From positions 1 to 27,782 of the forward strand of contig JAFAAW010000130.1 in NCBI GenBank assembly GCA_023426365.1: a stretch of DNA of 27,782 bases, written 5' to 3'. The stretch comes from Pseudomonadota bacterium. Lineage in GTDB: Bacteria; Pseudomonadota; Alphaproteobacteria; Rhodospirillales; Magnetospirillaceae. Below the pieces are notes generated by a model that saw only the letters and a program-made list of their open reading frames with translations, was not told the DNA's origin and searched no databases. A program made the translations under genes and the position numbers. Numbering within the stretch: position 1 is the first letter of the stretch; the number at the start of each line of letters is the position of its first letter. This document shows, piece after piece, positions 22,813 to 27,782 of the stretch.

Positions 22813-23463
22813 ATGACCCTGCAAGAGCGTTTCCCCAACCTGCATGTGCTGGATCACCCGCTGATCCAGCACAAGCTGACCCACATGCGCAACAAGGACA
22901 CCTCGACCAAGACGTTCCGGCAGTTGCTGCGCGAGATATCGCTGCTGATGGGCTACGAGATCACCCGCCATCTGCCGCTTTCGCAGGAAGAGGTGGAGAC
23001 CCCGCTGGCCAAGTGCATGGCGCCGGTCATCGCCGGCAAGAAGCTGGCGGTGGTGCCGATCCTGCGCGCCGGCGTCGGCATGGCCGACGGCCTGCTGGAC
23101 CTGCTGCCGTCGGCCCGCGTCGGCCATGTGGGGCTGTACCGCGACCACGACACCCATCGCCCCGTGGAATATCTGGTCAAGCTGCCGGAACCCGAAGGCC
23201 GCCTGTTCATCCTGACCGACCCCATGCTGGCCACCGGCTACAGCGCCGCGCATGCGGTCGATGCGCTGCTCAAGCGCGGCATCACCGCCGAAAACGTGCA
23301 GTTGATGGCGCTGGTGGCGGCTCCCGAAGGGCTGCAAGTGTTCTTCGACCACCACCCGGGCGTCCACGTCTATGTGGCATCGGTGGACGAGCGGCTGAAC
23401 GAGAACGACTACATCGTTCCGGGTTTGGGTGACGCCGGCGACAGGCTGTTCGGAACCAAGTAG
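22813..23463 (+). CDS. upp: Uracil phosphoribosyltransferase
   Basis: This is a 216-residue cytoplasmic enzyme that makes UMP and pyrophosphate from uracil and PRPP. The diagnostic sequences are present: VPILRAGVGMADGLL, the PRPP-binding loop DPMLATG (residues 136-142) and the uracil-binding C-terminus GDAGDRLFGTK. The length matches the bacterial family. The ATG follows the uraA stop by one base, and GGAAGG in the end of uraA serves as ribosome-binding site. Together with the permease it forms a two-gene salvage operon. Confidence 0.97.
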   Translation: MTLQERFPNLHVLDHPLIQHKLTHMRNKDTSTKTFRQLLREISLLMGYEITRHLPLSQEEVETPLAKCMAPVIAGKKLAVVPILRAGVGMADGLLDLLPSARVGHVGLYRDHDTHRPVEYLVKLPEPEGRLFILTDPMLATGYSAAHAVDALLKRGITAENVQLMALVAAPEGLQVFFDHHPGVHVYVASVDERLNENDYIVPGLGDAGDRLFGTK

Positions 23464-23483
23464 CCCCCTCCCCCGTCGCGCCA

Positions 23484-23504
23484 TGGCCGGGCTTGCCCCG
23501 GCCA
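23484..23504. repeat. GC-rich palindromic element downstream of upp
   Basis: TGGCCGGG-CTTGC-CCCGGCCA has perfect 8-base arms and a 5-base loop, 21 bases after the upp stop. It has no T-run. The form resembles dispersed GC-rich palindromic units common between genes in alphaproteobacteria; it might also act as a weak terminator or mRNA 3'-end stabiliser for uraA-upp. Copy number elsewhere cannot be judged from this window. Confidence 0.45.
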
Positions 23505-23533
23505 GCCACGCCGGTGTTCGCCGTCAGCACAGA

Positions 23534-23644
23534 TCAACGCATCACGGCCTTCAGCACGAGCAGGCCGACCGTCGAGACCACAAGGACGACCAGCAGGATC
23601 TGGCCACACCGGTAGATCAGGCGAGGAAAATCGTCGTGCATCAT
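23534..23644 (-). CDS. Possible small single-pass membrane protein
   Basis: This open frame of 36 residues starts MMHDDFPRLIYRCGQ and continues with a strongly hydrophobic helix (ILLVVLVVSTVGLLVLKAV) and a basic end (MR). Charge distribution and length fit a real small membrane protein. AGGTG lies just before the first ATG. A longer start at 23671 would add MAANPFTRC. I do not recognise a family. It lies alone between upp and the acetyltransferase, opposite to both. A chance frame in GC-rich DNA remains possible. Confidence 0.42.
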   Translation of the reverse strand: MMHDDFPRLIYRCGQILLVVLVVSTVGLLVLKAVMR

Positions 23645-23737
23645 GCACCTGGTGAAAGGGTTGGCGGCCATCGTTGCCCGCCCGCCGCGGCCCGGCAAGA
23701 CCGCGACCGGCACGGTAGCCGTGTGCCCAGGGTATCT

Positions 23738-23758
23738 GGGCGGAGCCACCGCCCTTTT
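23738..23758 (+). terminator. Intrinsic-terminator-like hairpin
   Basis: On the plus strand, GGGCGG and CCGCCC form a 6-base GC stem around the loop AGCCA, followed by TTTT. It is the only stem-plus-T-run in this gap and could end read-through from uraA-upp. It lies just 18 bases before the acetyltransferase start, so it could instead be a leader structure of that gene. Confidence 0.45.
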
Positions 23759-23776
23759 GGCCAGAGAGCATAGGAC

Positions 23777-24259
23777 ATGACCGATCTCAGCTTCCATCAC
23801 CTCGCCGACAAGCCTCACCACATCCCTACCTGCGCCCGGTGGGAGCACGAGGCCTGGGGCAAGAGCGGCGGCATGACCATGGATCAGGCCATCGCACACT
23901 ATGCCCACACAAGTCGCGATGCCTTGCCGGTCACGCTGATCGCCACCCTTAGGGACGAGTTAGCCGGGATGGTCAGCCTGTGGGTGAACGACTGCCCGCT
24001 ACGGCCGGACCTCACGCCGTGGGTCGCCTCTTTGTACGTCGCCCCCGCCGCGCGGCGACAAGGGATCGGCCCAGCCCTGTTCTCGCGGATCGAGGCGGAA
24101 GCCGCCCGCCTGGGAATTGAGCGACTGCACCTGATGACACAACATTCCGAAGCAATTTACAGGGAAGCGGGGTGGAAAACCTTCGACCATATCGACGGCC
24201 CTGGCCCGATGAAAAACGCTGTGCTGATGCGAAAGGATGTCGCGGCGAGAACGCCTTAA
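23777..24259 (+). CDS. GNAT-family N-acetyltransferase
   Basis: This is a 160-residue acetyl-CoA-dependent acetyltransferase of the GNAT fold. The acetyl-CoA-binding motif A is clear: SLYVAPAARRQGIGPALFSRI (residues about 86-106; QGIG is the core), followed by LGIERLHLMTQHSEAIYREAGW, the usual beta5-alpha4 segment with Tyr. The ATG has AGGA a few bases upstream. The substrate cannot be told; related short proteins acetylate small amines or protein N-termini. It stands alone, converging on the phosphodiesterase gene 68 bases downstream. Confidence 0.9.
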   Translation: MTDLSFHHLADKPHHIPTCARWEHEAWGKSGGMTMDQAIAHYAHTSRDALPVTLIATLRDELAGMVSLWVNDCPLRPDLTPWVASLYVAPAARRQGIGPALFSRIEAEAARLGIERLHLMTQHSEAIYREAGWKTFDHIDGPGPMKNAVLMRKDVAARTP

Positions 24260-24282
24260 ACCATTGACAGGAAACGAGACGC

Positions 24283-24297
24283 CGCCGCATTGCGGCG
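24283..24297. terminator. Possible bidirectional hairpin between convergent genes
   Basis: CGCCGC-ATT-GCGGCG forms a 6-base stem with a 3-base loop in the 68-base gap between the acetyltransferase and the phosphodiesterase gene. It lacks a T-run on either strand. Its position between convergent stops suggests a terminator or mRNA end, but the evidence is only the dyad and the place. Confidence 0.3.
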
Positions 24298-24327
24298 TGC
24301 ACGGTGCATGGATGAAGCCCCCGCGCC

Positions 24328-25626
24328 TCAGCCCTTTGGCGGCCCGGCCGGCCATTTCCCGGCGGTCAGCCATTGGGCCGCCTGCTGGGGCGGCAGCGGG
24401 CGGTCGAACAGGTAGCCCTGGCCCACATCGACGCCCAGCGTCATCAGGGTGTCCAGGTGTTCCTGGTCCTCAATGCCTTCGGCCACCACGAACATCCCCA
24501 GATGCTGGGCCAGGGCAATGGCGAGGCGCACCAGTTCGGTCTGGCGCCCGCCCGGCCCCAGGCGTTGGATGAGGCTTTTGTCGATCTTCATGAAATCCAG
24601 GCCGAACAGGTCGAGCTGGCCCAGCGACGAGTAGCCCGAGCCGAAATCGTCAACGCCGACGGACACACCGATCTCCTTGATACGCCTCAGCTTCTCGGCC
24701 AGCAGCGTGGGGTTGACGACCAGGGCCGTTTCCGTGAGTTCCAATTTCAGGTAACGGGGGTCGATGCCGGTTTCGGACACGGCTTCGGCAACGGCCCCCT
24801 CGATGCCCGCCGCCATGAGCTGGACCGGAGACATGTTGACGCTCATGGTGACCTGGCGGCCGGTTTGCGCGGCCCAGGCCACCTGCTGGCGGCAGGCGGT
24901 CCACAGGACGTAATGCCCCAACCCCTTGATGAGGCCGCATTCCTCGGCGATGGGAATGAATTGGTCGGGCGGCACCGCCCCGAACTGGGGGTGGGTCCAA
25001 CGCAGCAAAGCCTCGAACCCCAGAAGCTCGATGTCCCCCGACGGCGCCAGGGTCATCAGCGGCTGATAGACCACATGGAACTGGTCGGTCTCGAACGCTG
25101 CCCGCATGTTGTTTTCAAGATGAAGGCGACGGTCGGTCTCACGCGGGCTGCCGGTTCCGAACAGCCGCGCACACCCCAGATGGGAATGGCGGGCGTCGTC
25201 CATGGCGATCAGCGCGTCCCGGATCACCGCGTCCGCGCTCAGGTAATCGGATTCGATCATCGCCACGCCGATGAAGGGCGGGGTGTACACCTCGATGTCG
25301 CCGACGCGGTGTGGGGAGGAGCACAAGGCCACCAGACGCTGGGCAATATTCATGGCCGCCGCCGCATCGTCGCAGGGAACGATAAGGGCATAGCGGGCGT
25401 CGCGCAGATTGAAGACCGGGCAATCGGGACCGGCGTTGCGCAGCAATCGTGCGACATCGGTCAGCACCGCATCGCCACCGGCGAAACCCAAATTCCTGTC
25501 GATGAAGTCCAGCCGCCCCAGGCCGACCAGCATCAGCGCCATGGCGGGGCCGCCCGTCCTGATCCTTTCCAGGGCGGTTTCCAGAACGTTCAGCAGATGG
25601 ATCTGTTGGAGAAGATGGTTTTCCAC
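24328..25626 (-). CDS. Cyclic-di-GMP phosphodiesterase (degenerate GGDEF plus EAL)
   Basis: This is a 432-residue soluble protein. Residues about 5-155 have a GGDEF fold (VGLGRLDFIDRNLGFAGGDAVLTDVARLL), but the active-site signature reads NLRDARYA where RxGGDEFA is expected, so cyclase activity is unlikely. Residues about 170-425 are an EAL domain with the key residues in place: FEALLRW (Glu205), Asn264 in VNMSP, ELTE (Glu296, Glu299), VDDFGSGYSSL (Asp326, Asp327), MKID (Lys347), VAEGIE (Glu383) and GQGYLFDRPLP. It should hydrolyse c-di-GMP. The start is GTG 25626 with GAGGGG upstream, 13 bases after the MCP-like gene. The long upstream frame overlaps that gene and is not real. The context suggests a link between chemotaxis signalling and c-di-GMP. 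Confidence 0.93.
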   Translation of the reverse strand: MENHLLQQIHLLNVLETALERIRTGGPAMALMLVGLGRLDFIDRNLGFAGGDAVLTDVARLLRNAGPDCPVFNLRDARYALIVPCDDAAAAMNIAQRLVALCSSPHRVGDIEVYTPPFIGVAMIESDYLSADAVIRDALIAMDDARHSHLGCARLFGTGSPRETDRRLHLENNMRAAFETDQFHVVYQPLMTLAPSGDIELLGFEALLRWTHPQFGAVPPDQFIPIAEECGLIKGLGHYVLWTACRQQVAWAAQTGRQVTMSVNMSPVQLMAAGIEGAVAEAVSETGIDPRYLKLELTETALVVNPTLLAEKLRRIKEIGVSVGVDDFGSGYSSLGQLDLFGLDFMKIDKSLIQRLGPGGRQTELVRLAIALAQHLGMFVVAEGIEDQEHLDTLMTLGVDVGQGYLFDRPLPPQQAAQWLTAGKWPAGPPKG

Positions 25627-25639
25627 TGTGCCGTGCCCC

Positions 25640-27412
25640 TCACAGAAAGCAGTCTTCCAGATCGTCCTCGGTCGCACCCGTGGACGGTTTGGCGGTCTCC
25701 GCCGCATTCGTCGCGCTGTCGTCGAACAGGCCGTGCACCAGCCGCTCGCTGTCCATGGTGTATTGTGCGTGCAGCAGCATCTCCACCTCGCGGCGGACCT
25801 CCCGCGGATCGCTCCGGCCGGGGTCGATGTCGTCCGCCAGCGCTTGGATGTCCGCGCCGGCCTGTTCGAGTACCGCCCCCATGTCCCGCCCGATGGACAT
25901 CTGCCCGGCGGTGGCATCCAGCTCCCTGGCCACCTGATCGATGCCCGCCCGCAACCGGGTGAAGGAGTCCTCGATGGCCGCCCCCAGCGACCCCAGCGCC
26001 TGCAGCGATGCCTCCATGGCCTGGCAGGCCGCCAGGCTGAGGTTTTCCAGGGCGGCATCGGTATCGCTGGCCAGCGTCCCGGCCATGTCCATGGACTCCG
26101 CCAATGCCGCCGACAGCCGCCGGGCCTGTTCCTCGGTGCGCCGGCTGCAGGCGCGCAGTTCATGGGCGATCACCCCCAGGGCAAGGCCGCGCCCGCCCAG
26201 GCGCCCGCATTTCAGGGTGGCGTTCAGGCCCATGATGCGCATATCGGCATCGATGGACTGGATGGCCTGCAGATCCTCGGCCATGGAGGCGAAATCGGCG
26301 GCCATGGTCTCCATCAGGCGCTTGAGGGCAAGGCGGGACTGATCGCTTTGCCGCAGAAGATCGCGCGCCGAGGCCATGTCGTGCTCGAGCTCGCCGACGA
26401 AGGAGGCGCTGCCGGCGTGGCTGCCGGCGAAAGTCTGCACCGCCAGATTGGAGACCTCGCCCGCTTCCCCGGCCAGCGTGCGCATGTGAACGGCCAAGTG
26501 CGCCACACGCTCGCAGAATTCCTCGCGCGTGCGGGAAATCTGCGTCGCCTGCAGCCTGAGCACCACGCCGGCCAGGGCGCGCAGCCGCCCTTCATCCAGG
26601 GTTTCCAGCCACGGGTACTTGGCGCGGTCGCTGTGGCCGCCCTCCTCCAGCAGGCCGGCCAGCAGGGTCAGCGCCGTGGACACATGGGCGATCCGCTGCG
26701 CCGCGATGTCGTTGATCTGCATCTCGCCGATGGCGGCCGCGATCCGAGCGGCGACCCCGGCGGAACGCCCGGCCACCTCGACGGCCGAGCGGGCGGCATC
26801 GTCGCGGCGGTCGGCCATGGTCCTCAGGCCGTGCTGCAGCCGTTGCAGGACCGTTTCCAATTCCCTGTCGTTGCGCCGTTCGAACTCGGCGGTCTCGCCC
26901 TGGGCGTCCTGGATGGCCTTGCGCAATTGCACCAGCCGGGCCTCGGTCTTGTCGATGGTTGCCAGGGCCAGATCGCCAAGGCGCGAGATTTCCACGGTGA
27001 AGACGCTGAAATCGGTGCCCGACTGGCTGAGATAGGACGCCTGGATCTTGCCGTTCATGGCCAGCAGCGCCACCTCGGCCACGATCTTGCGCAGCATCTC
27101 CACCTGTCTGGCCACCATCTGCGCCTTGACGGCCAGGGTGGTCAGCGTGCCGCCTTTGCCGCTGCGGCGTTCGGCAAGCGCCACCACCTGCTGCACCGCG
27201 TCGTTCAGACGCTCCGCCGTGGCGCTGGCCTCCTCTCCCGACAGCCGCTGGCCCAGGGCCTCCAGGTTGCCGCCGGCCGTTTGCAGCACCGCCACGGCAC
27301 GCGACAGCACCTCGCCGTATCCCAGGAAAGCGCGTTCGGTCGGTCCATGCAGGCCGTCCAGCAGACGCCCCAGTTCGCCCAGCCTTGCCACCAGCGAAGT
27401 ATGCGCGATCAT
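25640..27412 (-). CDS. Soluble MCP-like coiled-coil protein in a chemotaxis operon
   Basis: This is a 590-residue protein without membrane segments or a known sensor domain, mostly helical. Residues about 113-150 (EVALLAMNGKIQASYLSQSG and on to FTVEISRLGDLA) and 391-425 (MRIMGLNATLKCGRLGGRGL and ALGVIAHELR) both resemble the hairpin tip of a chemoreceptor signalling domain (LNAAIEAARAG..GRGFAVVA.EVR). Both copies depart from it, with Lys and Cys in place of the usual Glu/Ala. Residues 230-244 (EMQINDIAAQRIAHV) resemble a QDI..QRI.HV helix seen in chemotaxis-associated proteins. The C-terminus is acidic. The ATG overlaps the cheB stop as ATGA, so I reject the 42-residue longer start inside cheB. 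A cytoplasmic receptor or scaffold linked to CheB is likely; the exact role is unknown. Confidence 0.8.
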   Translation of the reverse strand: MIAHTSLVARLGELGRLLDGLHGPTERAFLGYGEVLSRAVAVLQTAGGNLEALGQRLSGEEASATAERLNDAVQQVVALAERRSGKGGTLTTLAVKAQMVARQVEMLRKIVAEVALLAMNGKIQASYLSQSGTDFSVFTVEISRLGDLALATIDKTEARLVQLRKAIQDAQGETAEFERRNDRELETVLQRLQHGLRTMADRRDDAARSAVEVAGRSAGVAARIAAAIGEMQINDIAAQRIAHVSTALTLLAGLLEEGGHSDRAKYPWLETLDEGRLRALAGVVLRLQATQISRTREEFCERVAHLAVHMRTLAGEAGEVSNLAVQTFAGSHAGSASFVGELEHDMASARDLLRQSDQSRLALKRLMETMAADFASMAEDLQAIQSIDADMRIMGLNATLKCGRLGGRGLALGVIAHELRACSRRTEEQARRLSAALAESMDMAGTLASDTDAALENLSLAACQAMEASLQALGSLGAAIEDSFTRLRAGIDQVARELDATAGQMSIGRDMGAVLEQAGADIQALADDIDPGRSDPREVRREVEMLLHAQYTMDSERLVHGLFDDSATNAAETAKPSTGATEDDLEDCFL

Positions 27413-27782
27413 GCCCGGTGCTCCGCCGTCCAGGCGCGGGCCGCGCGCATGATCTCGCCGGCCACCGCCGACAGCGGCACCACCTTTTGGGCGGCCCCCA
27501 GGACGATGGCCTCCTTGGGCATGCCGAAGACCACGCAACTGGCTTCATCCTGGGCCATGGTGATGGCGCCGGCCTGACGCATCTCCAGCAGGCCGCGCGC
27601 GCCGTCATCGCCCATGCCGGTCAACAGGATGCCCAGTGCGTTCCCCCCCACGTACTGCGCCGCCGAGCGGAACAGCACATCCACCGAGGGGCGATGGCGC
27701 GACACCAGGGGGCCGTCCTTGACCGCCACGTGATAGCGGGCGCCGCTGCGCTGGACCAGGGTGTGCAGGTTGCCCGGCGCGA
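27409..27782 (-). CDS. cheB: Protein-glutamate methylesterase CheB, C-terminal part
   Basis: Only the last 124 codons are inside the window; the gene continues beyond the right edge. The visible part is the end of the methylesterase domain: RYHVAVKDGPLVSRHRPSVD, then LFRSAAQYVGGNALGILLTGMGDDGARGLLEM and AGAITMAQDEASCVVFGMPKEA. The TGMGDDGA stretch contains the conserved catalytic Asp of CheB. It removes methyl groups from chemoreceptors and deamidates their glutamines in adaptation. It overlaps the next gene by 4 bases. The N-terminal receiver domain, if present, is outside the window. Confidence 0.93.
   Translation of the reverse strand, partial: APGNLHTLVQRSGARYHVAVKDGPLVSRHRPSVDVLFRSAAQYVGGNALGILLTGMGDDGARGLLEMRQAGAITMAQDEASCVVFGMPKEAIVLGAAQKVVPLSAVAGEIMRAARAWTAEHRA

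Noticed and set aside
25627..26163. N-terminal extension of the phosphodiesterase gene to 26163
   Set aside because: It lies entirely inside the MCP-like gene in another frame and is Arg/Pro/Trp-rich. The GTG at 25626 has a proper ribosome-binding site and begins the recognisable domain.
25409..27577. 722-residue plus-strand open frame opposite the chemotaxis genes
   Set aside because: Gly/Gln/His-rich shadow sequence across three real minus-strand genes, with no motif or start site.

Overview
The window reads as chromosomal DNA from a GC-rich alphaproteobacterium. Codon use, gene families and the chemotaxis, c-di-GMP and hybrid-kinase content fit a Rhodospirillales or Magnetospirillum-like organism, but no marker gene here proves the genus, so this is an inference. 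There are no rRNA or tRNA genes, no CRISPR array and no intact insertion sequence. Between roughly 1 and 20.5 kb the content is accessory in type (surface or secreted proteins and their regulators). From 21.5 kb onward it is more housekeeping (uracil salvage, chemotaxis).

Layout. (1) 1-2203, minus strand: a two-partner secretion pair, an FhaC/ShlB-type outer-membrane transporter followed by the N-terminal part of its haemagglutinin-type exoprotein, which runs off the left edge. (2) 2354-7657, plus strand: a hybrid histidine kinase with a 7TMR-DISM-like sensor, an OmpR-type response regulator and a second hybrid kinase, packed with overlaps. (3) 7610-17154, minus strand: a five-gene operon encoding a 1207-residue LEPR-XLL/cadherin-like repeat protein, a TolC-type outer-membrane lipoprotein, a short HlyD/RND-type adaptor, a second adaptor with a GAF-like N-terminus, and a PqqD-like/M50 peptidase/HlyD fusion. 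Every junction is a 4-base stop/start overlap. (4) 17370-20452, minus strand: an OmpR-type regulator overlapping a MASE1 hybrid kinase, directly upstream of the export operon. (5) 20552-21530: a frameshifted Fic remnant and a gene-poor stretch with a perfect palindrome. (6) 21531-23463, plus strand: uraA-upp. (7) 23464-24259: a possible small membrane protein, a hairpin terminator and a GNAT acetyltransferase. (8) 24328-27782, minus strand: cheB (3' part), an MCP-like soluble protein, and a degenerate-GGDEF/EAL phosphodiesterase.

How it may work together. The operon at 7.6-17.2 kb is the most unusual part. It has an apparent substrate (a large repeat protein without a Sec signal or RTX repeats), an outer-membrane channel, three adaptor-like barrels and a polytopic zinc-protease-like membrane protein. 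Neither the operon nor the rest of the window encodes an ABC ATPase, RND pump or other obvious energy source. Two sensor clusters sit immediately on either side of it, so sensory control of surface-protein export is a reasonable but untested model. One flanking kinase has an altered ATP pocket but keeps its phospho-accepting His, Asp and HPt His, which suggests a phosphorelay rather than three independent kinases. A hairpin that would partly mask the ribosome-binding site lies just before the repeat-protein gene and could control the whole coupled operon at translation.
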